From NCBI GenBank assembly GCA_944800085.1, contig CALYLO010000009.1, positions 291,001 to 355,000 of the forward strand: a stretch of DNA of 64,000 bases, in the 5' to 3' direction. A program made the translations under genes and the position numbers. Below the pieces are notes generated by a model. That model did not search any database and was not told the DNA's origin. It saw only the letters and a list, made by a program, of their open reading frames with translations. This document shows positions 1 through 8,746 of the stretch, in pieces. Numbering within the stretch: position 1 is the first letter of the stretch; each line of letters starts with the position of its first letter. The DNA is from Paenibacillus melissococcoides (GTDB taxonomy: Bacteria; Bacillota; Bacilli; Paenibacillales; Paenibacillaceae).

Positions 1-48
1 GCGGTAATTCAACGGCCCCTTCAATAGAATCGCAGGCATGCGCAGCAC

Positions 49-77
49 AAAAAAACACCCCAAAAGGGTGTTTTTTT
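49..77. terminator. Bidirectional terminator after iolJ
   Basis: A perfect 12-bp stem (49-60 with 66-77) closes on a CAAAA loop. It has an A-run on the left and a T-run on the right, so it can stop transcription from either side. It marks the end of the iol operon coming from the right. Confidence 0.9.
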
Positions 78-144
78 GCTGCCCGATCCGTCCTGCAAGG
101 CCGGCTTCCGAATTTGGTGCGGGGAGAGGGCGAGAGACAGGAAG

Positions 145-999
145 CTACGCTTTGCCGGCGGAGCCCAGTTCGTTTATCTTTTCTTTCACTTTGGCAACCA
201 GCGCTTCCTTGGCAGGCATCATGATAGCTCTAGGCTCGCACAGAGCCGGGTTCTCTTCCATCACCGTTCTGACTGCTTCGGCCCAAGCCGTCACCAGCTC
301 CGTATTGTAGTTCACTTTGGCATGTCCCAGGTCAATCGCCCGCTTCAATTGCGGAAGGGGAATGCCGGATGCGCCGTGAAGCACGAGCGGAATGCGTACC
401 GCTTCCGCAATGGCTTGCATTTCCTTGAAGCCGAGCACGGGCTCGCCATGATACTTGCCGTGAACGGAGCCGAGCGCGGGGGCGAGGGCATCGACGCCGG
501 CCTCTCTGACCAGGCGCTCGCATTCGGACAGATCGGCATACCGTATCCCGCCGACGAGTCCGTCCTCCATTCCTCCGACCGAGCCGACCTCAGCCTCGAC
601 GGATACGCCGTGAGCATGGGCGTAAGCGGTTACCTTTTGGGTATTGGCAATATTGTCTTGAATCGGCAGGTGGGAGCCGTCATACATGACCGAGCTGAAC
701 CCGGCATCAATCGCTTGCACGCAGCGGGAGAAGCTGGAGCCATGATCGAGATGAAGCGCGACCGGCACGGTAATCTCCAGTTCTTCCTTCACCGCTTTCA
801 CCATGGATGCGATGGCGGCGAATCCGCCCAGATACTCGATCAAGCGATCGGAGGCCGCCAATATGACAGGAGACCGGGCTTCCTCCGCCGCCTGCAAAAT
901 GGCTTGAACCCACAGCAGACCGTTGATATTGAACTGCCCTACGGCATAGTTTTCCTTCAGAGCGCGTTGCAGCATCTCTGTCATCGGTACGAATGTCAT
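145..999 (-). CDS. iolJ: Class II fructose-bisphosphate aldolase family, probably the inositol-pathway aldolase IolJ
   Basis: This 284-residue protein is a zinc-dependent class II aldolase. Visible family motifs are LHLDHGSS (zinc-binding His), the GSVHGKY segment and VLHGASGI near the C-terminus. Glycolytic FbaA and IolJ are close relatives. The position directly downstream of iolC and mmsA points to IolJ, which splits 2-deoxy-5-keto-gluconate 6-phosphate into dihydroxyacetone phosphate and malonate semialdehyde in myo-inositol breakdown. It acts in the cytoplasm. It is the last gene of the operon and is followed by a strong terminator. The motif assignment is firm; the substrate is inferred from the neighbours. 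Confidence 0.85.
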   Translation of the reverse strand: MTFVPMTEMLQRALKENYAVGQFNINGLLWVQAILQAAEEARSPVILAASDRLIEYLGGFAAIASMVKAVKEELEITVPVALHLDHGSSFSRCVQAIDAGFSSVMYDGSHLPIQDNIANTQKVTAYAHAHGVSVEAEVGSVGGMEDGLVGGIRYADLSECERLVREAGVDALAPALGSVHGKYHGEPVLGFKEMQAIAEAVRIPLVLHGASGIPLPQLKRAIDLGHAKVNYNTELVTAWAEAVRTVMEENPALCEPRAIMMPAKEALVAKVKEKINELGSAGKA

Positions 1000-1048
1000 T
1001 CTTGTTCCCCTCTTTGCCTATATATAGTCTCCGAAAGGCTCTTTCTGA

Positions 1049-2023
1049 TTACGCGTTGGCACGGATAAGCGCTTCAATCTCCTCAACCGATGGCATCGCT
1101 TCGGAGGAACTGTGCCTGCTGACGACAATCGCTGCCGAAGCGCTGCCGTATTGGAGAGCGGTTTCAATATCTTTGCCGGACAGCAGGGCGTAGAGGAAGG
1201 CCGCGGCATAGGAATCCCCTGCGCCGAATGTTTTCAGCACCTTGCTCTTATAGGCTCGTCCGCGGTACACCTCGCCGGATTTCGTATACGCATAGGAGCC
1301 TTCCACGCCGTGCTTGATGACGATCAGCTTCGGCTTGTGCCGGAACAGATATTGAACCGTCGCTTCATTCTCGCCCTTGCGGTTCTCCATTACGTCGAAC
1401 TCGTCCCGCGTTCCGATGACGATATCCGCTTGCTCCGCGACCAGCGTATAGTACACGGATGTCTCGTGGACCGATGTCCACGTATAAGGGCGGTAATCCA
1501 ATTCGAAGATAATCTCGATCTGATGCTTCTTGGCATAATGAATCGCTTGCAGGACCGCTTCCCGGGACGGGCTTTGCGCAAGCGCCGTGCCGGACACCAG
1601 CAGCGTCTTCGCTTGCTGAATATAAGCTTCGCTCACTTCTTCGGGCTTCAAATACAAATCGGCCACGTTGTCGCGGTACATCAGAATGCTGCATTCTTCC
1701 GGGCTTTTAATCTCGGTGAATGCCAGTCCGGCTTTGCGGCCTTCCGTATCGACCACCATATGGGAAGTATCGACGCCCGCCCCGGACATGTAATTTCGAA
1801 TGAACCGCCCGTGCTGGTCGTCGGGAATTTTGCCGATGAAGCCGGCTTTCAAACCCAGCTTGGCGCTTCCGATCGCGATGTTCGCGGGGGAGCCGCCGAC
1901 ATATTTGGAGAATGTCATCGTCTCTTCCATCGGACGGTTATATTCCACTGCATTCAAATCAAGACAGGCGCGACCAATGGCGATAATATCGTACTTCTTG
2001 GTGTTATCCATGGCATGAGGCAT
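1049..2023 (-). CDS. iolC: 5-dehydro-2-deoxygluconokinase
   Basis: A PfkB/ribokinase-family sugar kinase of 324 residues. It shows the N-terminal glycine pair (YVGGSPANIAIG) and the C-terminal GAGDSYAAAF motif, whose Asp is the catalytic base. In the inositol pathway IolC phosphorylates 2-deoxy-5-keto-D-gluconate to make the substrate of IolJ. The start is supported by an AAGGAG-like site just upstream on the minus strand. It lies between mmsA and iolJ with gaps of about 40-50 nt, consistent with one transcript. The family is certain; the substrate follows from the three-gene inositol context. Confidence 0.9.
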   Translation of the reverse strand: MPHAMDNTKKYDIIAIGRACLDLNAVEYNRPMEETMTFSKYVGGSPANIAIGSAKLGLKAGFIGKIPDDQHGRFIRNYMSGAGVDTSHMVVDTEGRKAGLAFTEIKSPEECSILMYRDNVADLYLKPEEVSEAYIQQAKTLLVSGTALAQSPSREAVLQAIHYAKKHQIEIIFELDYRPYTWTSVHETSVYYTLVAEQADIVIGTRDEFDVMENRKGENEATVQYLFRHKPKLIVIKHGVEGSYAYTKSGEVYRGRAYKSKVLKTFGAGDSYAAAFLYALLSGKDIETALQYGSASAAIVVSRHSSSEAMPSVEEIEALIRANA

Positions 2024-2065
2024 AGCAAGGACTCCTTTTTTTGATCTTAAAATGCAGAACCGGCA

Positions 2066-3529
2066 TTATTCAAATGCAGGTTTTGGATACCGTGCCGTCA
2101 CGACTTTCTTTCTCGTATAGAAATCGACGCTGTCTTTGCCGTTCGCGTGCAAGGTGCCGTAGAACGACGATTTCCAGCCCGAGAACGGGAAGAAGGCCAT
2201 CGGCGCAGGAACGCCCAGATTGATCCCGAGCATTCCGGCATCGATATTCTCGCGGAAATACCGGATGGCGGACGCATTGGTCGTGAACAGGCACGCCCCG
2301 TTGGCGAACTCCGATTGATTGGCGATCTCGATCGCTTCCTTTAGATTTTTGACGCGAATGATCGACAGCACCGGAGCAAAAATCTCTTCCTTCCAAATCG
2401 TCATCTCGGTCGTGACATGGTCGAAAATGGTCGGCCCGACAAAATAACCGTCCTCCGAAACCGATTCGCGGCCGTCGCACAGAAGATTAGCGCCTTCCTC
2501 GATTCCTTTCTCGATATATTGATGGGTCCGCTTCAGATTTTCCTCGCGGATAACGGGACCGAGGAACACGCCGTCTTCGAGGCCGTTGCCGATCTTGATG
2601 CCCGCCGCACGTTCGCGCAGCAGCTCGATGAACTCGTCGGCGATATCTTCCTCTACCGTAACGACGGCGCAAGCCATGCATCGTTCGCCGGCCGATCCGA
2701 AGGCAGCGGAGATGACATTCGTCACCGTCTCTTCCAGATTCGCATCCTTCAGCACAATGGTATGGTTTTTCGCTCCGGTCAACGCTTGTACGCGCTTCAG
2801 GTTCTCGCTTCCTTTTTTATACACATATTCGCCTACCGGCTTGGAGCCGACGAAGGATACGGCTTTGACAGCAGGATGCTCCAGGATGCCGTTCACCACG
2901 TCATGCGCGCCATAGACAACGTTGAATACGCCTTTTGGCAGCCCGGCTTCCGTGAACAGCTCGACCAATTTCTCCGTCAGGAGCGGCGTTCGCTCGGAAG
3001 GCTTGAGGATGAACGTATTGCCAAGCGCGATCGCCATCGGGAACATCCAGCACGGGACCATCATCGGGAAGTTGAACGGGGCGATGCCGCCAATGACGCC
3101 GATCGGATACCGGTAGTTCACCGCTTCTACATCCGTCGCGATGGAGGAGAGAGAATCTCCCATCATCAGCGTGGGCGCTCCGGCGGCGAACTCGACATTT
3201 TCAATACCGCGCTGCACCTCGCCGCGCGCTTCCGTAAGGTTTTTGCCGTTTTCGATCGTAATCAGGCGCGCCAGCTCTTCCCGATGTTCAATGAGCAACT
3301 GTTGGTAGCGGAAAAGAATTCGGGCCCGGCGGGGAACGGCTACATTTTTCCATTCCTCGAATGCCTTCGCCGCAGCGGCTGCCGCCGCATCCAATTCGGC
3401 TCTCGTCGACAGCGGAACCTGCGCTATCACTTCCTTGGTGGCCGGATTAATTACGCTTTCATACTGGGACGTGCTGCTCTCTACCCATTCGCCGTTGATG
3501 TAGTTCTTGAATCTTCTGATCTCGTTCAT
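2066..3529 (-). CDS. mmsA: Methylmalonate-semialdehyde dehydrogenase (CoA-acylating)
   Basis: An aldehyde dehydrogenase superfamily protein of 487 residues, the usual length for MmsA/IolA. The catalytic Cys is in GSAGERCMA near residue 285, and the NAD-binding region includes APFNFP and FVGSKPVG. MmsA/IolA converts malonate semialdehyde, the IolJ product, to acetyl-CoA and CO2, and methylmalonate semialdehyde to propionyl-CoA. It is the first gene of the minus-strand operon, with a GGAGGAG ribosome binding site, and is transcribed from a promoter at 3712-3739 that is flanked by predicted IolR sites. B. subtilis likewise has iolA first in its operon. Confidence 0.92.
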   Translation of the reverse strand: MNEIRRFKNYINGEWVESSTSQYESVINPATKEVIAQVPLSTRAELDAAAAAAAKAFEEWKNVAVPRRARILFRYQQLLIEHREELARLITIENGKNLTEARGEVQRGIENVEFAAGAPTLMMGDSLSSIATDVEAVNYRYPIGVIGGIAPFNFPMMVPCWMFPMAIALGNTFILKPSERTPLLTEKLVELFTEAGLPKGVFNVVYGAHDVVNGILEHPAVKAVSFVGSKPVGEYVYKKGSENLKRVQALTGAKNHTIVLKDANLEETVTNVISAAFGSAGERCMACAVVTVEEDIADEFIELLRERAAGIKIGNGLEDGVFLGPVIREENLKRTHQYIEKGIEEGANLLCDGRESVSEDGYFVGPTIFDHVTTEMTIWKEEIFAPVLSIIRVKNLKEAIEIANQSEFANGACLFTTNASAIRYFRENIDAGMLGINLGVPAPMAFFPFSGWKSSFYGTLHANGKDSVDFYTRKKVVTARYPKPAFE

Positions 3530-3688
3530 GGTGCTCCTCCTCCGTATTGCAGATCAAAGATTTCCAAGAAACCGACAGCTCCATCAAAAAAGAAGGCGCT
3601 TTCGAATTAGGTGCAAAACAAAATGATCTCAAATGCCTTTGTATTGTGGCTTGTAAATGTTGTTATGATTTTGATGAACTCGTATCAT

Positions 3689-3839
3689 TTCTTGGTCATC
3701 TTTCGAGTACATATTAGTCCTGATATGAGTAGTTGTCAATCACTTTCTTGGTTATTTTATGGTTAAATTGAACCGCAAAATCAATCTTAATGTGAGTATT
3801 CACTATCTGATTTGGTAACTGTTGATTAACTTTTGGTTA
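3689..3839. promoter_or_regulatory. Three predicted IolR operator sites in the divergent iol promoter region
   Basis: The B. subtilis IolR motif, as I recall it, is WRAYCAADARD, whose reverse complement is HYTHTTGRTYW. Three exact matches lie between mmsA and iolR: TTTCTTGGTCA (3689-3699), TTTCTTGGTTA (3744-3754) and ACTTTTGGTTA (3829-3839). All have the same orientation. A near match is at 3808-3818. The first lies just downstream of the predicted mmsA start point, the second abuts its -35 box, and the third is inside the iolR promoter spacer. This fits repression of the operon and autorepression. Confidence 0.7.
3712..3739 (-). promoter_or_regulatory. Promoter of the mmsA-iolC-iolJ operon
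   Basis: On the minus strand a perfect TTGACA -35 box (3739-3734) is followed, 16 nt away, by TAATAT (3717-3712). The start point would fall near 3705, leaving a leader of about 175 nt before mmsA. Confidence 0.7.
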
Positions 3840-3850
3840 TGTGTTATATT
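3822..3850 (+). promoter_or_regulatory. Promoter of iolR
   Basis: TTGATT (3822-3827) and TATATT (3845-3850) are separated by 17 nt. The predicted start point near 3857 makes an ATG at 3859 unusable as a normal start and supports translation from 3880. A predicted IolR site lies within the spacer. Confidence 0.65.
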
Positions 3851-3879
3851 TTTCGTAAATGAATAAGGGGGAGGAGCCG

Positions 3880-4659
3880 ATGCGGGAGAAACGGCTGCAG
3901 GATATCGAAGACTATATCCATTCGGTGGGAACAGCCTCGTTGGACGAGCTGTGCGAGCACTTCAATATTTCGAAAAACACGATTCGCCGCGATATTAACA
4001 ATATTTTGGATAAGGGGACAATCCAGAAGGTGTATGGCGGCGTCACTTCGATGTCCAGCCATCTGATTCCGTTTGAGAACCGGGATATTACGAATTCATC
4101 GGCGAAGACGGCCATTGCAAAATGCGCGGCTCAATTTGTGGAAGGAAATGAATTGATATATATCGACTCCGGCACGACGACGCGCAGTATCGTGGAGCAT
4201 TTGCCGCGGGTGCCGAAGTTGACCATTTTGACGAACAGTCTTGATATTATCAATGCTGCAGCGAATCTGGAGCCTATCACGCTCTTGACGGTCGGCAATT
4301 GCTATAAGCGGGATACGAAATCGTTCGTCGGCAACGACAGTCTGCATATTCTCGACAAATACAATATCAACAAAGCGTTTATGGCGGCTACGGGTGTTTC
4401 GATTGAGAGCGGATTGACGAACTCGGATATTTTGGAATACGAGATTAAGAAGAAGATTGTGGATAAGGCACAGCAGGTCTACTTGCTGGCCGATGCCTCC
4501 AAATTCGGGCGCTCGACGCTGTTGACCTATGCCCCGTTCAACAAAGTCGACACGCTGATCACTTCGGAGCCGCTGCAGAAGGACTATCAAGAGTATTGCG
4601 ACGAACATGGAATTGCCGTCATTGCGGCGGATCAGGAATCAGGTGCAAGGGGGATATGA
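3880..4659 (+). CDS. iolR: DeoR-family transcriptional repressor of inositol genes
   Basis: A 259-residue DeoR-type regulator. The N-terminal winged helix (about residues 8-60) contains the family segment SLDELCEHFNISKNTIRRDI. The C-terminal half is the DeoR sensor fold with IDSGTTT and LLADASKFG, which bind a phosphorylated sugar intermediate. I place the start at the second in-frame ATG, because GGGGGAGGAG sits 4-8 nt before it and the predicted promoter leaves no room for the first. It is divergent from mmsA-iolC-iolJ, the arrangement known for iolR. It probably represses both directions through the sites at 3689-3839. Confidence 0.88.
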   Translation: MREKRLQDIEDYIHSVGTASLDELCEHFNISKNTIRRDINNILDKGTIQKVYGGVTSMSSHLIPFENRDITNSSAKTAIAKCAAQFVEGNELIYIDSGTTTRSIVEHLPRVPKLTILTNSLDIINAAANLEPITLLTVGNCYKRDTKSFVGNDSLHILDKYNINKAFMAATGVSIESGLTNSDILEYEIKKKIVDKAQQVYLLADASKFGRSTLLTYAPFNKVDTLITSEPLQKDYQEYCDEHGIAVIAADQESGARGI

Positions 4660-4662
4660 CTT

Positions 4663-5052
4663 ATGCCATTGCTGCGTTTGGATGTTATCGAGGGCCGGAA
4701 CGAACAAGAATTGAGACAACTGCTGGATGCTGCCCATGAAGCGATGGTGGAGGCATTTGATGTGCCGCACAGCGATCGCTATCAGATTGTGCATCAGCAT
4801 CCTGCCCATGAGATGATTATCGAGGATACGGGCCTGGGCTTCGAGCGCACCAAGAATCTGGTCATTATCAGCATCGTCAGCAAAGCGAGAACGAACGATC
4901 AGAAGGAGCGATTGTACTCGCTGCTACCGGAACGGCTGGAGTCAGCCTGTGGAATATCGCCGGATGACGTGATGATCTCCATTACGGAAAACGGACCGGC
5001 GGATTGGAGCTTTGGCCGCGGAGAAGCGCAATTTTTAACGGGCAAGCTATAA
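4663..5052 (+). CDS. Tautomerase-family protein (4-oxalocrotonate tautomerase fold)
   Basis: A 129-residue protein that begins Met-Pro (MPLLRLDVIEGR). After Met removal this exposes the N-terminal proline that acts as the catalytic base in the tautomerase superfamily. The length fits the double-length group related to B. subtilis YusQ/YrdN-type proteins. It starts 4 nt after the iolR stop, so the two are almost surely co-transcribed, and a terminator follows. A role in keto-enol conversion of an inositol-derived keto sugar is possible but only inferred from position. Confidence 0.75.
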   Translation: MPLLRLDVIEGRNEQELRQLLDAAHEAMVEAFDVPHSDRYQIVHQHPAHEMIIEDTGLGFERTKNLVIISIVSKARTNDQKERLYSLLPERLESACGISPDDVMISITENGPADWSFGRGEAQFLTGKL

Positions 5053-5071
5053 TTTAAAATGAAAATAAGCA

Positions 5072-5095
5072 AAAAACTCCGGCGACGGAGTTTTT
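5072..5095 (+). terminator. Terminator of iolR-tautomerase
   Basis: A 10-bp stem AAAAACTCCG / CGGAGTTTTT with a GCGA loop is followed by a T-rich tract. It could also serve the minus-strand gene that ends at 5144. Confidence 0.85.
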
Positions 5096-5143
5096 CTGTT
5101 TTTCCATATATCACGGTTATTTGGATACAATCCCCTTCATTCT

Positions 5144-5377
5144 TTACTTCGGAAAAGAGAAATGCAGCACATACCAAATAATAAAAATGAGAGACACGCC
5201 CCATACCATGAACATGGTCAACAAATGAAAGACCTGTTTATCGCATTCGAGAATTGAAGCCTCGTCGTCGCATTCCGACTTCGCTTTCAGCTTGAAGAGC
5301 GATCTGAATATCGTAATGCCCATAAAGATATAGATCGTAATGAAAGCGACACTCAGTGCTGTATGCATTTTGCTCAT
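5144..5377 (-). CDS. Small two-helix membrane protein of unknown function
   Basis: A 77-residue reading frame with two hydrophobic segments: about residues 8-25 (FITIYIFMGITIF) and 52-72 (FMVWGVSLIFIIWYVL). They are separated by an acidic Cys-containing loop (CDDEASILECDK). An AAGGGG element touches the first ATG, so translation more likely begins at the internal ATG (start at 5368), which gives a normal spacing and 74 residues. I do not recognise the family. It stands alone between two convergent or divergent units. Confidence 0.6.
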   Translation of the reverse strand: MSKMHTALSVAFITIYIFMGITIFRSLFKLKAKSECDDEASILECDKQVFHLLTMFMVWGVSLIFIIWYVLHFSFPK

Positions 5378-5528
5378 CCCCTTGACACATAATTGCTATT
5401 ATTTTTGCCCAAGAAGGATGCGTTCATTCGCTGGAGGCAGGAAATCTTGCTTCTGATTATCAAAGCGGAGGGGGAGGAAGACATCCCCGTCAAGGCATCC
5501 CGCCCGGAGATGTCTGTCCCTTGCCGTG

Positions 5529-5633
5529 CTACTCCTCGGCCAGCTCGCGGAACGATTTTACTTTGCCGTGGGAGTGCGGAGTTTGTTTGCGGATTTTGTC
5601 CGCATTTATACGCCGGTGCTTCGGAGAGGTCAT
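5529..5633 (-). CDS. Short basic protein, 34 residues, unrecognised
   Basis: A short reading frame begins at an ATG preceded at good spacing by GAAGGAGGC, a near-ideal ribosome binding site. The product is strongly basic at its N-terminus (MTSPKHRRINADKIRKQ) and ends KSFRELAEE. It resembles the small Bacillus basic proteins of the YfhE type only in size and composition. The ribosome site and codon choice support it; there is no other evidence. Confidence 0.45.
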   Translation of the reverse strand: MTSPKHRRINADKIRKQTPHSHGKVKSFRELAEE

Positions 5634-5682
5634 CGGCTCAGCCTCCTTCAGGATAATGGAACATAAGGACAGTAACATACGT

Positions 5683-5753
5683 CATTCGATGGTTTGCTGC
5701 GCAACCTTAGCGGCCGGATCGGCATTCGCCGGACGGGCTCTCTCCATCGAATG
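5683..5753. repeat. 10-bp inverted repeat around a GC-rich centre
   Basis: CATTCGATGG (5683-5692) and CCATCGAATG (5744-5753) are perfect inverted copies, with 51 nt between them that include smaller complementary stretches. There is no T-run, so it is not a terminator. It lies in the roughly 180-nt gap before the broken aldo/keto reductase gene, and its role is unknown. Confidence 0.5.
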
Positions 5754-5812
5754 TGTCATTAATATGGTTCAGGGCGCCCCGCCTTATCCCCGCCAAAGTC
5801 AGGAGGTACAGC

Positions 5813-6800
5813 AGGGGGAAGAACCGGTATAATAAGGTGTAGGAACAAGGATCCATCCTTGGCGGTTCGGGCTTGAAGCTGCCCGCGATTTCGCTTGGTC
5901 CATGGCATCATTTCGGAGGCATCGATTCCATTGAGAAACGGACGGGCCATGTTGCGGCGCGCGTTCGATCTGGGGATTACGCATTTTGATCTGGTGAACA
6001 ACTATGGTCCGCCGGCCGGCTCCGCCGAGCTCATGTTCGGGCAGATGCGGAAGGAGGATTTCCGTCCGTACCGCGATCAGATCATCATCTCGACCAAAGC
6101 GGGCTATTACATGTGGGAAGGCCCGTACGGCGAATGGGGATCGAGAACATATCTCATCGCCAGTCTAGATCAAAGCCTGAAGCGGATGGGACTGGACTAT
6201 GTCGATATTTTCTATTCGCACCGTCCGGATCCGGATACGCCGCTGGAAGAGACGATGATGGCCCTCGATCAAGTTGTCCGCCAGGGGAAGGCGCTGTGTG
6301 TGGGGATTTCCTCGTATGATGCGGAGCAGACCAGCGAAGCGATCCGGATTTTGAAGGAATTGGGGACCCCGCTCCTTATTCATCAGCCCTCTTACTCGAT
6401 GCTGAACCGCTGGATCGAGGACGGACTTCAAGACGTGCTGGAGGAACAAGGCGTTGGCAGCATCGCGTTCTGTCCACTTCAGCAAGGTCTGTTAACGAAT
6501 CGTTATCTTCACGGGATACCGGACGATTCCAGAGCCAAAAAAGCTTCCGGATTTTTAAAAGAGGGAGAAGTAGCAGAACAAGTCATTGCCAAGGTTCGCC
6601 GACTGCACGAAATCGCGGAACGGCGCGGCCAATCGTTGGCGCAGATGGCGCTTGCCTGGGTACTTCGCGGCGGGAAGGTCACATCCGCCCTGATTGGCGC
6701 AAGCCGGGTCAGTCAGATCGAAGAAAATGTGAAGGCGCTGGAGCAGTTGGCATTCACGGCGGAAGAATTGGATGATATCGAACAAGTATTGCAATCATAG
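5813..6800 (+). pseudogene. Aldo/keto reductase (L-glyceraldehyde 3-phosphate reductase type), frameshifted
   Basis: The open part (5895-6800) encodes the body of an MgrA/YghZ-type aldo/keto reductase with catalytic residues in DLVNNYG, STKAGY and YSHRPDPDT. The missing N-terminus is readable upstream in other frames. At 5822 comes NRYNK, then a TAG stop, and at about 5870-5940 the family sequence SGLKLPAISLGPWHHFGG. That segment reaches the conserved ENGRAM site, where GAGAAAC stands for the expected GAGAAC. One extra A there shifts the frame. AGGAGG at 5801-5806 is followed by AGG where a start codon would be expected. A stop, a shift and no good start suggest a real pseudogene, though the A insertion alone could be a sequencing error. 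Confidence 0.75.
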
Positions 6801-6902
6801 GGCAAGCCGGGAGGTTAGAACCACATGTCTCCCTGGTTTGGCGATTTCTTTGACACCCCAAGAAACGCTGTGCTATTGTTTTTTTAGACATTTATTGAAC
6901 TG

Positions 6903-6922
6903 GCAATGATTTAGGTCATTGC
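6903..6922. repeat. 7-bp inverted repeat upstream of the alpha/beta hydrolase gene
   Basis: GCAATGA and TCATTGC are perfect inverted copies with a 6-nt gap, 36 nt before the start at 6958. It could be an operator or an mRNA hairpin. Confidence 0.4.
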
Positions 6923-6957
6923 AGCTACATATGAAAAGATGCAGGGGGGAGAAACTA

Positions 6958-8640
6958 ATGGGGAGATCAAGTTGGAAATGGATGATCGCCGGGTGTCTGT
7001 TATTTGGAAGCATGGCGCCGTTCGCGATGGCGCAAGAGGCTGCGGCGGCAACCGAATCGGCGGTGGAACTCGTACCGCTGCGGCAGGCGGTGGAATCGAT
7101 TGGGGCTCTCGTTGAGTGGAACCAACAGACGAAGACGATCACCGTAACTTTCGGCGATCGGGTGTGGACGATTGATTCCGCGAGCGGCCGTTCCGGGGTG
7201 AACGGAACAGCCGTTACGCTAGACCCCGGATCTTTGCAAGGCAAGGAGAAGGGTCTGCATTACATAGCTTGGGGCGCCATGAAGGAAGCGCTGCAGATTC
7301 AAGGGAAGTGGGTGAACGGCAAGGTGCTGGCGGATGAGGCGGATTGGAAAACGCGCGCCGCCCAATTTACGGTCCAGTGGGCGGCCCTGGCGGAAGCGCC
7401 GGAAGAGGAAGCGCAGCTTGCCTCTCTCTTGACGCCGGAACTGAAGGAAGCGACGAAGGTGGCGCGCTTGTCTCGCTTGGCGCAGCAGATCATCCCTATG
7501 GTCGGCAAGCCGACGCAATTCGTTCAAGCAACCTCCGACAATGATGGCGTGCACCAGAACGTGCAGGTGCTGTTCAAGACGGACAAGGAACTGATGCTGT
7601 CCCTTACGCTTCGTTACAAGGAGAACGGTTTGGTGAACGATGTATTCTACTCGTATCTCCCATCCGTGAACTATCAGCCGCCGGCCTATGACGACGCCTC
7701 CCTCTACAAGGAAGAGACGATTTTTATCGGCGACGGGCAATTCAAGCTGCCGGGCACATTGACCCTGCCAGCAGCAGCGAATGCGGCAGGCACATATCCG
7801 GTGCTCGTGCTGGTTCATGGCTCGAAGGCCAACGACCGGGACAAATCAATCGGGGCCGCCAAGACGTTCCGTGATATGGCGATCGGACTGGCGAAGGAAG
7901 GGATTGCCACGATCCGCTATGAGAAGCGGACGCTTGAATATCCGGTTCAATCGGCGGCGATTCCGCGCTTCACCGTGAAGGAGGAGACAGTCGATGACGC
8001 GCTGCTGGCGGTGAAATGGGCTGGTCAAGACAAGCGGCTGAACAAGGACCGCATCTATGTGTTGGGCCACAGCCAGGGAGGGATGCTTATCCCGAATATC
8101 GTCAAGGCTGACACCGGGAATTCGATCCGCGGGGCTGTCATCGCGGCCGGACCTTCCGGGCCAATCGAAGATTTGATGATCGAGCAGATGGAACGCCAGC
8201 TTCAATATGCCAAAGACAACGGGCAACCGGCGGAAGTCATCGCGGCGGCCGAAGGACAATTGAAGATGTGGCAGCAGATGGTTGCCATCATCAAGGATGA
8301 GCAATATACGCTCGACAATCTTCCGGCGAATTTCCCGCTGCCGAACGCTTCGTGGTGGATAGATTTCCGCAACCACCACGGTGGAGAGATCGCCAAGGAT
8401 CAGAAGGTGCCGCTCTTCATCATCCAGGGGGATAATGACGCTCAGGTCGGCAAAGAGCACCTGGACGGCTGGAAGAAGGCGCTCCAAAGCCGAACCAACG
8501 TCCAATACAAGCTGTATCCGAAGCTCAACCACGTATTCGTGGAGAGCGACAAACCGTCCACAGGCCAAGAGTACGTCATTCCAGGCAATGTGCCGGAACA
8601 AGTCATGCAGGATATCGCAGCCTGGATTCGCAATAACTAA
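6958..8640 (+). CDS. Exported alpha/beta hydrolase with copper-amine-oxidase-N-like and DUF3887-like regions
   Basis: A 560-residue secreted protein. An N-terminal signal peptide ends near AMAQEAAAA. The next 90 residues resemble the stalk domain of copper amine oxidase-like Paenibacillus proteins (VPLRQAVESIGALVEWNQQTKTITV). A middle domain of about 110 residues resembles DUF3887. Then comes a serine hydrolase domain with GHSQGG (Ser near 372), GDND (Asp near 493) and LNHVF (His near 523). The start is the ATG at 6958, preceded by GGGGGAG at good spacing; an in-frame ATG upstream lacks one. The natural substrate is unknown, probably an ester or peptide outside the cell. It is monocistronic. 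Confidence 0.85.
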   Translation: MGRSSWKWMIAGCLLFGSMAPFAMAQEAAAATESAVELVPLRQAVESIGALVEWNQQTKTITVTFGDRVWTIDSASGRSGVNGTAVTLDPGSLQGKEKGLHYIAWGAMKEALQIQGKWVNGKVLADEADWKTRAAQFTVQWAALAEAPEEEAQLASLLTPELKEATKVARLSRLAQQIIPMVGKPTQFVQATSDNDGVHQNVQVLFKTDKELMLSLTLRYKENGLVNDVFYSYLPSVNYQPPAYDDASLYKEETIFIGDGQFKLPGTLTLPAAANAAGTYPVLVLVHGSKANDRDKSIGAAKTFRDMAIGLAKEGIATIRYEKRTLEYPVQSAAIPRFTVKEETVDDALLAVKWAGQDKRLNKDRIYVLGHSQGGMLIPNIVKADTGNSIRGAVIAAGPSGPIEDLMIEQMERQLQYAKDNGQPAEVIAAAEGQLKMWQQMVAIIKDEQYTLDNLPANFPLPNASWWIDFRNHHGGEIAKDQKVPLFIIQGDNDAQVGKEHLDGWKKALQSRTNVQYKLYPKLNHVFVESDKPSTGQEYVIPGNVPEQVMQDIAAWIRNN

Positions 8641-8652
8641 ATTGACGTATGA

Positions 8653-8694
8653 AGGACCGTCCGCAGCATAAAGCTGCCGGCGGTTCTTTTTTTT
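8653..8694 (+). terminator. Terminator of the alpha/beta hydrolase gene
   Basis: GGACCGTCCGCAGC pairs imperfectly with GCTGCCGGCGGTTC around an ATAAA loop and is followed by eight T. Confidence 0.8.
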
Positions 8695-8746
8695 GGTAAA
8701 CGTTACATGTGCGCTGATCTCTTATCCCCCCCTATCCTCTTCCCGT

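Noticed and set aside
76..1068. Long plus-strand frame opposite iolJ
   Set aside because: It has no ribosome site and its protein is the antisense of a clear aldolase gene; the codon pattern fits the minus strand.
2037..2047. Fourth IolR site upstream of iolC
   Set aside because: TTTTTTGATCT fits the loose motif but lies in the T-rich complement of the iolC ribosome site, so it is probably a chance match.
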